Shown here piece after piece: positions 1 to 6,634 of a stretch of DNA of 10,574 bases. The stretch is taken from positions 1 through 10,574 of the forward strand of contig JAFYOA010000115.1 in the NCBI GenBank assembly GCA_017547865.1. The letters run 5' to 3'. Position 1 is the stretch's first letter, and every line of letters starts with the position of its first letter. The stretch is from Clostridia bacterium (GTDB lineage: Bacteria > Bacillota_A > Clostridia > Oscillospirales > Acutalibacteraceae). The position numbers were made by a program, and so were the translations under genes. The notes beneath the pieces were generated by a model. That model was not told the origin of the DNA. It worked only from the letters and a program-made list of their open reading frames with translations, and made no database searches.

Positions 1-2
1 GC

Positions 3-407
3 GGCAGGTATACGGCCGAGGATGAAAAAGCGCTGTTTGAGCGGGTCAACGCTTCCGACAGCGAAGCCATGCTTGTGTGCCTGGTTGATGGAAAAGTGGC
101 CGGGAACTGCCAGATCGCATGGAAAAAGAGCATCAAAACAAGGCACCGCGCCGCCGTCGCCATCGCGCTTCTGCGGGAATACTGGAATCTCGGCATCGGC
201 ACCGCCATGTTCCGGGAGCTGATCGATACCGCCCGCAAAAACGGCGTGGAACAGCTGGAACTGGAATTTGTGGAGGGCAACGAGCGGGGAAAAGCCCTGT
301 ACGAAAAAATGGGCTTTGTGGTCGTTGGTGAAAAGCCGGATGCCTACCGCCTGAAAGACGGTTCTTCCCGCAAAGAGATCAGCATGATCAAACGTTTGGA
401 CAAGTAA
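3..407 (+). CDS. GNAT family N-acetyltransferase, 5'-truncated by the window edge
   Basis: The reading frame is open from the left edge and ends at TAA 405-407, giving 134 visible residues. GNAT enzymes transfer an acetyl group from acetyl-CoA to an amine; the substrate cannot be read here. The acetyl-CoA pyrophosphate-binding motif A is visible as LREYWNLGIGTAM (about nt 169-210), a good match to the family Q/R-x-x-G-x-G/A loop. It is followed by the helix FRELIDTARKNG, the strand QLELEFVEGNERG, and the C-terminal signature ALYEKMGFVVVGE. Family members are usually 150-180 residues, so perhaps 20-40 N-terminal residues lie outside the window. The in-frame ATG at 69 would delete the first strand and helix and is not a credible start. 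A strong terminator follows directly, so it is transcribed separately from spoIIGA. GNAT assignment is confident; the substrate is unknown. Confidence 0.9.
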   Translation, partial: GRYTAEDEKALFERVNASDSEAMLVCLVDGKVAGNCQIAWKKSIKTRHRAAVAIALLREYWNLGIGTAMFRELIDTARKNGVEQLELEFVEGNERGKALYEKMGFVVVGEKPDAYRLKDGSSRKEISMIKRLDK

Positions 408-413
408 ACAGCA

Positions 414-452
414 AGAGCAGAGAAGCTTTGGGTTTCTCTGCTCTTTTTCTTT
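414..452 (+). terminator. Rho-independent terminator after the GNAT gene
   Basis: An 11-bp perfect inverted repeat (AGAGCAGAGAA 414-424 with TTCTCTGCTCT 434-444), extendable by a G-U and a C-G pair, closes a small loop. It is followed by the U-rich run TTTTCTTT (445-452). It lies 7 bp past the GNAT stop and insulates the spoIIGA promoter from upstream transcription. Confidence 0.9.
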
Positions 453-461
453 CCCCTTGCT

Positions 462-495
462 CTCGACAGAATCGGCACACCGAAAAGCGTATAAT
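462..495 (+). promoter_or_regulatory. spoIIG-type promoter: 0A box/-35-like element and TATAAT with 21-bp spacing
   Basis: A perfect -10 (TATAAT, 490-495) lies 20 bp before the spoIIGA start codon. The only -35-like element is TCGACA (463-468), 21 bp from the -10 instead of the normal 17. The heptamer CTCGACA (462-468) is the reverse complement of TGTCGAG, a 6/7 match to the Spo0A box TGTCGAA. In Bacillus subtilis the spoIIG promoter is known for the same layout: a sigma-A promoter with over-long spacing and Spo0A-P sites at the -35. A second weaker match (ATCGGCA, 471-477, 5/7) lies just downstream. Spo0A control is inferred from this layout plus the gene it serves. Confidence 0.7.
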
Positions 496-515
496 ACTGC
501 ACAGGGGGTGGGACC

Positions 516-1346
516 GTGGTTATTTATGCCGATGTGCTGATGATGGTAAACCTGCTGGCGGATTATGCATTGCTGCTGGTGGTGCGCCGGCTGCTGCATT
601 TGCCGGCAGGGCCGCTGCGGCTACTGGCCGGGGCAGGGGCCGGGGGAACGCTTGCGGTTGTTCTTGTGGCTCTGTGTTTGCCGGCCTGGGGCAGTTTGTT
701 GCTGGCGTTCCCCGGGGCGGCACTGGTGTGTGCGGCGGCGTTCTGGCCGCTGCGCCCCCGGGAACTCCTGCGGGCGGCGGCCGGGTATTTTCTGGCAGGA
801 TTCCTGTTTGCGGGCATGCTGCTGTCGGTGCGCCCGGTGCTGCCTGGGTTGTACATACAGAATAACATTGTGTATTATCCGGTATCGCTGCCGGTGTTTT
901 TTGTGCTGCTTTGCTTGTTGTACGGGGCTTCGGTACTGCTTTCTTTTTTGTTGGGAGAAACGCCCCCGGCCCGGTTGTTCTGCACCCTGCGGCTGGTACA
1001 GGAAGGTACCGAAGTTTCATTCCGTGCCAAAATCGACACCGGCTGCGCTTTGCGGGAACCTTTTTCCGGCCGGCCTGTGGTGCTGGTTTCTGCCGCTGCG
1101 CTGGGAGAGATTCTTCCCGCCCCGCTGCAGGCATACCTTGCAGGGGAAAAGCCCGCCCCGGGGCTGCGGCTGATCCCCTACGATACGGTGAATGGCAGCG
1201 GCCTGCTGCCGGCGTTTTTCCCGGAAGAGCTTTTGGATGAGAATGGCCGGCCTTTGCACGGTTGCGTGGCGGTGACCGGGCGTGCCTTTGGCGGCACCGG
1301 CTTTTCCGCTGTTGTAAACCCCGCCCTGCTGCGGGACGATGCGTAA
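516..1346 (+). CDS. spoIIGA: SpoIIGA, membrane aspartic protease that activates pro-SigE
   Basis: SpoIIGA is the sporulation-specific protease in the septal membrane that removes the pro-sequence of sigma-E in the mother cell. The 276-residue product has the family layout. Five hydrophobic segments (about 3-24, 34-55, 58-77, 84-105 and 123-146) precede a cytoplasmic protease domain. The catalytic motif is D174-T175-G176 in AKIDTGCALREP, matching the B. subtilis DTG site. The family motif IPYDTV follows at 220-225, with the GLLPAF segment after it. The start is GTG at 516, chosen because its N-terminus (VIYADVLMMVNLLADY) matches the family and a G-rich ribosome binding site lies at 503-512. 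The stop is 15 bp before sigE, so the two are co-transcribed. The natural substrate is the next gene's product. Length is slightly below the roughly 300 residues usual for the family; nothing is missing. Confidence 0.96.
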   Translation: MVIYADVLMMVNLLADYALLLVVRRLLHLPAGPLRLLAGAGAGGTLAVVLVALCLPAWGSLLLAFPGAALVCAAAFWPLRPRELLRAAAGYFLAGFLFAGMLLSVRPVLPGLYIQNNIVYYPVSLPVFFVLLCLLYGASVLLSFLLGETPPARLFCTLRLVQEGTEVSFRAKIDTGCALREPFSGRPVVLVSAAALGEILPAPLQAYLAGEKPAPGLRLIPYDTVNGSGLLPAFFPEELLDENGRPLHGCVAVTGRAFGGTGFSAVVNPALLRDDA

Positions 1347-1361
1347 AGGAGATGGAAGATC

Positions 1362-2057
1362 ATGCTGATTCGTGTGCTGCGGCGCTGGCTGCAGGGGCTG
1401 TGTGCCCAACCCTGTCACTACATCAATGGCCCCGAGACCCTTCCGCCGCCGCTTTCGGCAGAGGAAGAGGCTGTGGTGTACGAAAACATCCGCCATGGAT
1501 TGCCCGGTGCCCGGGAGCCACTCATCACCCACAACCTGCGGCTGGTGGTGTACATTGCCAAAAAATTCGAAAGTCCCGGCGCCGGGGCCGAGGACCTCAT
1601 TTCCATCGGCACCATCGGGCTCATCAAGGCGGTGAATACTTTCGATCCCGCCCGCAGTATTAAGCTGGCCACCTACGCTTCCCGGTGCATCGAAAACGAG
1701 ATCCTCATGTTTCTGCGCAAAAGTTCTCAGCTGAAAAACGAAGTTTCCATCGATGACCCGCTCCATGTGGATTGGGATGGGAACGAGCTGCTGCTTTCCG
1801 ATATTCTGGGCAGCGAAAGCGATGCGGTGAATGTGAGCATCGAGCAGGAAGACGAGCGGATGCCCCTTTTGCGGGCGGTGGGGCGCCTTCCCGCCCGGGA
1901 TAAGCAGATCATGGAGCTGAGGTTCGGGTTGTTCCGCCACAAAGAGCATACCCAAAAAGAAGTGGCCGATGTGTTGGGCATCTCCCAGTCTTACATTTCC
2001 CGGCTGGAAAAACGGATTATCAAACGGCTGCGGCGGGAAATGGAAAAGGTGGTGTAA
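1362..2057 (+). CDS. sigE: RNA polymerase sporulation sigma factor SigE (sigma-E precursor)
   Basis: Sigma-E directs early mother-cell transcription during sporulation. The 231-residue protein matches SigE throughout. Region 2 (about 50-120) contains [31 protein letters not shown] and [18 protein letters not shown] linker carries the SigE-typical [19 protein letters not shown]. Region 4 (about 170-230) has a helix-turn-helix at roughly 197-217 ([20 protein letters not shown]). The N-terminus [19 protein letters not shown] is a basic, amphipathic pro-sequence. By alignment with B. subtilis (cleavage before YIGG), SpoIIGA should cut before Y20 ([11 protein letters not shown]), giving a 19-residue pro-peptide instead of 27. 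The ribosome binding site AAAGGAGA (1345-1352) overlaps the spoIIGA stop and fits the ATG at 1362. No convincing terminator follows. sigG, often the next gene, is absent. Confidence 0.97.
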   Translation: MLIRVLRRWLQGLCAQPCHYINGPETLPPPLSAEEEAVVYENIRHGLPGAREPLITHNLRLVVYIAKKFESPGAGAEDLISIGTIGLIKAVNTFDPARSIKLATYASRCIENEILMFLRKSSQLKNEVSIDDPLHVDWDGNELLLSDILGSESDAVNVSIEQEDERMPLLRAVGRLPARDKQIMELRFGLFRHKEHTQKEVADVLGISQSYISRLEKRIIKRLRREMEKVV

Positions 2058-2104
2058 AAGGCAAACTGCTGAAGTTTTTATCGGAATGTTGTGTGTTTTG
2101 TCAA

Positions 2105-2133
2105 TTGTTTCCCTTGCCGGTCTGTGATATGAT
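2105..2133 (+). promoter_or_regulatory. Sigma-A promoter with extended -10 for the dehydrogenase gene
   Basis: TTGTTT (2105-2110) is followed after 17 bp by TATGAT (2128-2133). The TGa immediately before makes an extended -10. The predicted start near 2140 leaves a leader of about 18 nt containing the GGAGGGG ribosome binding site (2145-2151). This suggests expression independent of the sporulation genes upstream. Confidence 0.65.
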
Positions 2134-2157
2134 TGTCACGATTTGGAGGGGATACCC

Positions 2158-3156
2158 ATGAAAGCTGCATTTTTTTGTCAAAATCCCGATACAATTGAAA
2201 AAGACGTGTACGGCGGCGGCCGCTGCGCAAAAGTGGCGGAACTGGTCGATCTGTACCCGGTGATCATCACCCCGGAGAACATCGATGAGCACCTGCCTGC
2301 TCTGCACGATATTGAAGCTATTTTTTCCACATGGGGTGTCTTTGTTCCCACCGAGGAACAGTTCGCCGCTATGCCCAATCTGAAGATCATGTTCTACGCT
2401 GCCGGCTCCGTGCGCAACTTTGCCCCGCCGTATTTTAAACACGGTGTGCGTGTCGTTTCTGCCGTGCAGGCCAACGGCACGGCGGTGGCGGAATTCACAC
2501 TGGCACAGATCCTGCTGGCCAACAAGGGCTACTTCCAGAACATCCGTGTGTCCGATTCTCTGGCTACCAAATACGACTGGCCCCGCCCGCTGTACGGCGG
2601 CAACTACGACCGTACCGTGGCTATTTTGGGCGCTGGTACCATCGGTAAAAAGGTCATTGAATTTTTGAAGAACTTCTCTCTGAAGGTCATCGTGTACGAT
2701 CCTTTCCTTCCGGATGAAACCGCTGCAGAGCTGAATGTGGAGAAGGTTTCTTTGGAAGAAGCCTTTGCCCGCGGCAATGTTGTTTCCTGCCACATTGCCA
2801 ACCTGCCGGAGACCCAGCACATTCTGCGCAAAGAGCACTTTGACTCCATGTTGCCGGGTGCTACGTTCATCAACACCGGCCGCGGTGCCCAGGTGGATGA
2901 AGACGGCATGATCGCCGCTTTGACGGAACGCCCGGATCTGTTCGCCCTTCTGGATGTGACCATGCCTGAGCCTCCGCTGGAAGATTCTCCGCTGTATACC
3001 CTGAAGAACGTGTATCTTTCCAACCACATTGCGGGCACCATGGAGGCAGAACACCGCCGCATGGCCGATGACTGCATTGAAGAATGCAAGCGTTACCTGG
3101 CCGGTGATCCGCTGAAATACGAGATCACCCTGCCTATGCTGGAGCATATGGCGTAA
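2158..3156 (+). CDS. D-isomer-specific 2-hydroxyacid dehydrogenase (NAD-dependent)
   Basis: This family interconverts D-2-hydroxyacids and 2-oxoacids with NAD(P)H; members include phosphoglycerate, glyoxylate/hydroxypyruvate and D-lactate dehydrogenases. The 332-residue cytoplasmic protein is of normal length. The Rossmann motif GAGTIG is at 158-163, and the acidic residue at the end of the second strand is D181 (VIVYDPF), favouring NAD over NADP. The catalytic triad is visible as R242 (NTGRGAQVDED), E271 (TMPEPPLEDSPLY) and H290 (LSNHIAG). Start: ATG 2158, placed 6 nt after GGAGGGG; the in-frame TTG at 2143 overlaps the ribosome binding site and is rejected. The gene has its own promoter and a strong terminator, so it is probably monocistronic. 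The substrate cannot be deduced: the N-terminal substrate domain does not match any subfamily I can name. Confidence 0.93.
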   Translation: MKAAFFCQNPDTIEKDVYGGGRCAKVAELVDLYPVIITPENIDEHLPALHDIEAIFSTWGVFVPTEEQFAAMPNLKIMFYAAGSVRNFAPPYFKHGVRVVSAVQANGTAVAEFTLAQILLANKGYFQNIRVSDSLATKYDWPRPLYGGNYDRTVAILGAGTIGKKVIEFLKNFSLKVIVYDPFLPDETAAELNVEKVSLEEAFARGNVVSCHIANLPETQHILRKEHFDSMLPGATFINTGRGAQVDEDGMIAALTERPDLFALLDVTMPEPPLEDSPLYTLKNVYLSNHIAGTMEAEHRRMADDCIEECKRYLAGDPLKYEITLPMLEHMA

Positions 3157-3174
3157 AATTCCACATAAACAGCA

Positions 3175-3210
3175 AATCCTCCGTACGGTGCTTCCATACG
3201 GAGGATTTTT
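3175..3210 (+). terminator. Terminator between the convergent dehydrogenase and P-loop genes
   Basis: A 14-nt inverted repeat (3175-3188 with 3194-3207, one C-A mismatch) with a 5-nt loop forms the stem, built on TCCTCCGTA/TACGGAGGA. It is followed on the plus strand by a run of T (3206-3210). On the minus strand the tail is poorer (TTTGCTG), so it primarily terminates the dehydrogenase. It may also help stop the P-loop gene, which ends at 3218. Confidence 0.88.
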
Positions 3211-3217
3211 AATTTGT

Positions 3218-3862
3218 TCAGATCGAAGGATGCAGGCCGAGAATGTTTTCTGCCAGTGCCAGGGTTTCTTCCACCGTGCGGTTTTCGTCCCGCAGAAGAA
3301 CCGGGAACCCGCAGTGAAGGAAATCGTTGTACTTTTCCGGGGAATTGATCCGTTCCAGGCAGTGGCAGAAGTTTTCCAGAGCGGCCTGCGGGTCTTTTTC
3401 TTCCAGCAGCAGGCGGTATAAAAACTGTTTTTCCTTATCCGGCCGTTCAAAGAACCGCCGCACAGAGATGTAGGGATCCGCCAGCATAATGAGTACATGG
3501 CTGGGTTCGGCGATTTTTTGCAGCGTTTCCACACAGATGTTGGTATCCACAAAAATCTTTCTGCTGTCGTTTACCAGGTCTTCCAGTATGCGCAGTTCCA
3601 GTGTTTCGCATTCTTTGGAAACACCGTTGATCCATTCTTCGTATTCATCCGGCGTACGCCGCACAAAGTCGTGCCAGTCCTGCAGGCGTTCTCCGTAGGC
3701 CAGGTAGGGGAATTCATCCAGATTCAGTTGGGGCAGCAGGGCATCGTGGTAATTTTCTTCGCAGGCAATGCCGCCGTGTTTTTCCGCCAGGCACTTCACC
3801 ATGGTGGATTTCCCGGCGTAGGCGGTGCCGTTGATGAAATAGACGTTTTCGTATTTTTTCAT
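3218..3862 (-). CDS. P-loop NTPase, small-molecule-kinase-like
   Basis: The 214-residue soluble protein begins VYFINGTAYAGKST, a Walker A motif at residues 12-20 (G-x4-GKST) following a hydrophobic strand. This is typical of shikimate-, gluconate- and nucleoside-kinase-like P-loop phosphotransferases. A later strand with acidic residue (KIFVDTNICVETL) and an arginine/lysine-rich segment (SVRRFFERPDKEKQFLYRLL), which could be the lid over ATP, support a kinase fold. No substrate-specific signature is recognised, so the phosphate acceptor is unknown. The ATG at 3862 is 12 bp after the stop of the FAD oxidoreductase gene, so they form one transcript. Its ribosome binding site is weak (GAAAG), suggesting lower or coupled translation. 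The P-loop call is confident; kinase activity is inferred. Confidence 0.8.
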   Translation of the reverse strand: MKKYENVYFINGTAYAGKSTMVKCLAEKHGGIACEENYHDALLPQLNLDEFPYLAYGERLQDWHDFVRRTPDEYEEWINGVSKECETLELRILEDLVNDSRKIFVDTNICVETLQKIAEPSHVLIMLADPYISVRRFFERPDKEKQFLYRLLLEEKDPQAALENFCHCLERINSPEKYNDFLHCGFPVLLRDENRTVEETLALAENILGLHPSI

Positions 3863-3874
3863 TGCTTTTTACTT

Positions 3875-5740
3875 TCAGTTTTCCTTTTTATAAATGCGCA
3901 CTTCAAACACACGGGCGCAGTTGTGGCCGTAGGTGTCGGTCACCGTCAGCTGCATCGTGTCGCAGTCCACAGCGGGCAAGTCGTGCACGCACAGGCGCCG
4001 GGTGTTGTCTTCCACGGTTTCTTCCCAAACCGTTTCGCCGTTTTTCAAAAGGGCAAGGCGGTAGTCTTTCACCAGCACGGCGGGCAGCGTCTTTTCCTGC
4101 CGTTCCCGCACGATTTTTACAATGGAGGGCATATTCTCCCGGCTCAGGTCAGAGTCGAAGGTGAGGCGCACCTGCCGCAGGGCAGCGGCGTTCTGCAGCT
4201 GCAGGGTCAGGGTCTGGGGGCCTTCCGAGAGAGGTGCAGAGGCCCAACAGTTGCTTGCATCGCCCACTGTGCGGGCTACGCCGTTGGTTACGTTTGCTGC
4301 CGGGCAGCCTTCCGTTTCGCTTGTGGCGGTCACCCGGGCGCTGCGGGCCAGGTCGTTTTCGTCTTCGTTTTTAAAGCCGGGGATGTAGCAGTCATCTTTG
4401 AGAAGCTGCTGCTGCAGCGCACGGATATGCTGCTTGCCGATTTCTTTGGGAGAACAGCCTTTTTGCACAGCCATGGCGGCTGCGGTGCCCACTGCCTGTC
4501 CGCCGATGGCGCAGGTGCCCATCACCCGCAGAGAACTGAACGCCATTTTGGAAGCGCTGATGTCGCGGCCGGCCATCATCAGGTTATCAATGTTTTTGCT
4601 GCAGTAGCAGCCGTAGGGAATGGTGTAGCAGCCTTCAAAATTCAGCACCATAGAGGGGTATTTGTCCCAGTCTTTCAGCCCGCCGCGCACGTGCACGTCC
4701 ATGGGCCAGGCGCCGTAGGCCACAGCGTCTTCAAAAATACGGTTGGCACGCACATCGTTTTCCGTCAAAATATAATCGCCTTCCAGCCGGCGGCTTTCGC
4801 GGTAGCCGGGCACCATGCCCACCCAATCCAGGTCGTAATTTTCAATGTTGCCGTGGTTTCCGCCATTTTTAATGTGGTCCCACACGCCGAACACACTTTT
4901 CACCAGGTCATCGCGGATCTCTTCGTGCTGTGCAATAATATCGTCGCTGTCGCCGCCCAGTTCGATCCACCAGTAGCCGGAATCCGGATTGGAAAAGCCG
5001 GGCAGTTGGTTTTTGGCAGCATCCGGCGCCACAATTTCGCCGTCGTCGGCGTGGGCGGTCACTTCTTCCAGGTGGGGGCGGTGTTTCAGCTGTTCTTCCG
5101 TAAAGGTGTAGGCCCATTCCGGCTTTTTAAATTTCACCGGTTCCTTTCGGTCGGCGGCAATGAACATCATGGAATTGCCCATGGTATCGGTGTTGGCTTC
5201 TTCCGGGGCGCTGGGCTCGTTGAATTCATACTTGCTTTCGCTGCCCATGCGGTGGGCACCGCCCGCCATTACACCCAGGGTGCCGTGGCCGGTGGCGTCT
5301 ACAAAAACATTGCCGTACAGGGTCCACTCCGTTTCGGTGGAGCTTTGGTGGCACAGAATACCTTTGATCTTCCCGTCTTCCATCAGCACGTCATCCATGT
5401 TGGTGTTCAAAAAAGAAGTCAGGTTCTTCTGGAACCGCACCTTCTCCCACATCACCGTATCGAACACGGGGAAGGAGGCATAGGGGTTGCGGCTTTTGTT
5501 GGCCAGCAGTATTTCTTCAATGATGCCGGTTTCACGCAGGTTATCTTTGGATTGGTGGCAGTTGGCGCCCAAAATGTGCATGCGGATCTCCGAGCTGGCG
5601 TTGCCGCCGAATACAGAGCGGTTCTGCACAATGGCGGTGTTGGCCCCCATGCGGGCCGCCGCAATGGCTGCACACATGCCGGAAAGGCCGCCGCCCACCA
5701 CAACGATATCAAAACTTGCGCTTTTCTTATATATAGACAC
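3875..5740 (-). CDS. FAD-dependent oxidoreductase (PF12831-like) with C-terminal beta-rich domain
   Basis: The 621-residue cytoplasmic flavoprotein starts FDIVVVGGGLSGMCAAIAAARMG. The dinucleotide-binding motif G-x-G-x-x-G is at 16-21, followed by the family signature FGGNASSEIRMHILGA. A second FAD-contacting segment lies near residues 388-420 (NLMMAGRDISASKMAFSSLR, then GTCAIGGQAVGTAAA). This is the pattern of the FAD_oxidored family, whose substrates are mostly unknown. From about residue 465 a separate beta-rich domain follows (NVTNGVAR, ASNCWASAPL, QTLTLQLQNAAALRQVRLTFDSDL), resembling a discoidin/galactose-binding-like fold. The start is GTG at 5740 because AAAGGAGGAAC lies 7 nt upstream; an open frame reaches back to 5860 but crosses the promoter. 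No signal peptide is seen. It is co-transcribed with the P-loop gene. Reaction and substrate are unknown; a role in sugar or carboxylate oxidation is only a guess. Confidence 0.88.
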   Translation of the reverse strand: MSIYKKSASFDIVVVGGGLSGMCAAIAAARMGANTAIVQNRSVFGGNASSEIRMHILGANCHQSKDNLRETGIIEEILLANKSRNPYASFPVFDTVMWEKVRFQKNLTSFLNTNMDDVLMEDGKIKGILCHQSSTETEWTLYGNVFVDATGHGTLGVMAGGAHRMGSESKYEFNEPSAPEEANTDTMGNSMMFIAADRKEPVKFKKPEWAYTFTEEQLKHRPHLEEVTAHADDGEIVAPDAAKNQLPGFSNPDSGYWWIELGGDSDDIIAQHEEIRDDLVKSVFGVWDHIKNGGNHGNIENYDLDWVGMVPGYRESRRLEGDYILTENDVRANRIFEDAVAYGAWPMDVHVRGGLKDWDKYPSMVLNFEGCYTIPYGCYCSKNIDNLMMAGRDISASKMAFSSLRVMGTCAIGGQAVGTAAAMAVQKGCSPKEIGKQHIRALQQQLLKDDCYIPGFKNEDENDLARSARVTATSETEGCPAANVTNGVARTVGDASNCWASAPLSEGPQTLTLQLQNAAALRQVRLTFDSDLSRENMPSIVKIVRERQEKTLPAVLVKDYRLALLKNGETVWEETVEDNTRRLCVHDLPAVDCDTMQLTVTDTYGHNCARVFEVRIYKKEN

Positions 5741-5771
5741 GGTTTGTTCCTCCTTTGGTGGCTGTAACTGC

Positions 5772-5800
5772 ATTATAGTCCCCGGTGCGTTCTTTGTCAA
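5772..5800 (-). promoter_or_regulatory. Perfect-consensus sigma-A promoter for the FAD oxidoreductase operon
   Basis: Reading the minus strand, TTGACA (5800-5795) is followed by 17 bp and TATAAT (5777-5772). Both hexamers and the spacing are exact consensus. The predicted start near 5765 gives a leader of about 25 nt with the AAAGGAGG ribosome binding site. Such a strong promoter implies either high basal expression or tight repression, but no clear operator dyad is seen. Confidence 0.9.
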
Positions 5801-5833
5801 CAAATAAAGAACGGAGACACCACCGTGCCTCCG
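5801..5833 (-). terminator. Rho-independent terminator of the lipoprotein gene
   Basis: On the minus strand, CGGAGGCAC (5833-5825) pairs with GTGTCTCCG (5820-5812) over a 4-nt loop: 9 bp with one G-U pair. It is followed by TTCTTTATTTG. It lies 7 bp after the lipoprotein stop, and its U-rich tail directly adjoins the -35 of the next promoter. Confidence 0.85.
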
Positions 5834-5840
5834 CTTGGGT

Positions 5841-6557
5841 TTATTTTTCGGGGTATACAAACGTTTCCAGCACTTTGCTGCCGTCGCCGTTTTTGATCGT
5901 CACTGCCAAAGAAATTTCCTCCCGTGTTTCCCCAAGGAAAATACGGTACAGCGAGACCGGCACATACAGCGCTGCGGCGGCACTGCGGTCGTTTTCGGTG
6001 TGCTTTTCCTCGTTCACATACAGGGTCAGGGCGGTAAAATCCTCGTTCAGTTCGCATTTTACCACCGCGGGCCAGTGTTCACCCCCGGGCAAGGTGCCGG
6101 AATAGGTGTGCAGCATGGAGGCAAACGTGCCTGCCACCTGCCGGTGTGTTTCTTCTGTCATATAAAATGTTACAGAGCCGTCCTCGTTGGTGTGGTAATT
6201 TTCCATTCCCAGCCGTTTGGCAGATTCCACCAGGGTATCCAGCTGTACGGAATGGAAAAAATCCGCGGGGATAGTCACTGCCACCAGGCCGTCTTCCAAA
6301 GCGGAAGAAACGGCGGAGCTATCCGCAGGCACATTGCTGCTTTCTCCTGAAAATTCTTCGGAAGTTTCCACCGAACTTTCACCGGATGCTTCCTGGGAAC
6401 TCTCGCTGCTTTCCGCACTGGGGGCGGAGGAGAGGGTGCTCTCGGCGGTGTAGCTTTCGCTTCCTGCGGTGCTTTCGGTATTCCGGCGGGGCAGGCAGCC
6501 GGTTAAAGAGGGAAAAAGAAGCGCACAGACAAGCAGCGCGCAGAGCAATCGTTTCAT
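5841..6557 (-). CDS. Lipoprotein with Ser/Glu-rich linker, function unknown
   Basis: The 238-residue product starts MKRLLCALLVCALLFPSLTGC. A short basic N-region and hydrophobic core end in a lipobox L-T-G-C, so C21 should be lipidated and the protein anchored to the outer face of the membrane. Residues 27-86 are a low-complexity linker rich in Ser, Glu and Ala, probably spanning the peptidoglycan. Residues about 88-238 form a globular domain (VAVTIPADFF, NEDGSVTFYMTEETHRQV, FTALTLYVNEEKH, LAVTIKNGDGS). This layout recalls uncharacterised lipoproteins common in gut Firmicutes; I know no function for them. The ATG at 6557 is chosen because AAAGGA lies 8 nt upstream and it begins the signal peptide. 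An in-frame ATG five codons earlier overlaps this ribosome binding site. The gene has its own promoter and terminator. Confidence 0.87.
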   Translation of the reverse strand: MKRLLCALLVCALLFPSLTGCLPRRNTESTAGSESYTAESTLSSAPSAESSESSQEASGESSVETSEEFSGESSNVPADSSAVSSALEDGLVAVTIPADFFHSVQLDTLVESAKRLGMENYHTNEDGSVTFYMTEETHRQVAGTFASMLHTYSGTLPGGEHWPAVVKCELNEDFTALTLYVNEEKHTENDRSAAAALYVPVSLYRIFLGETREEISLAVTIKNGDGSKVLETFVYPEK

Positions 6558-6634
6558 TGGTCCCATCCTTTCAAAAAATCCTTTTTCCTGTTCAGTGTTT
6601 CCCACAACAAAGGGAATATGCGTATACTGTTTTT

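Noticed and set aside
22..331. Alternative short plus-strand frames within the GNAT gene
   Set aside because: They are out of frame with the clear acetyl-CoA-binding motif and have no domain content.
1017..1955. A 312-codon minus-strand frame antisense to spoIIGA and sigE
   Set aside because: Both plus-strand genes are unmistakable; the antisense frame shows no domain or start signals.
2063..2080. Possible terminator after sigE (AAACT-GCTGA-AGTTT followed by T residues)
   Set aside because: The stem is only five mostly A-T pairs, too weak to call; read-through into the dehydrogenase is possible.
2101..3552. A 483-codon minus-strand frame antisense to the dehydrogenase
   Set aside because: The dehydrogenase on the other strand has a full catalytic triad, ribosome binding site, promoter and terminator; the antisense translation has no recognisable domain and starts inside the P-loop gene out of frame.
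3497..5767. A 756-codon open frame on the plus strand antisense to the P-loop and FAD genes
   Set aside because: It runs across two well-supported minus-strand genes, has a His/Val/Phe/Gly-rich low-quality translation with no domain, and lacks a ribosome binding site; it is a by-product of biased codon use.
5741..5860. Upstream extension of the FAD oxidoreductase frame to ATG 5860
   Set aside because: It reads through the lipoprotein terminator and the perfect sigma-A promoter; GTG 5740 has AAAGGAGG and starts just before the FAD-binding motif.
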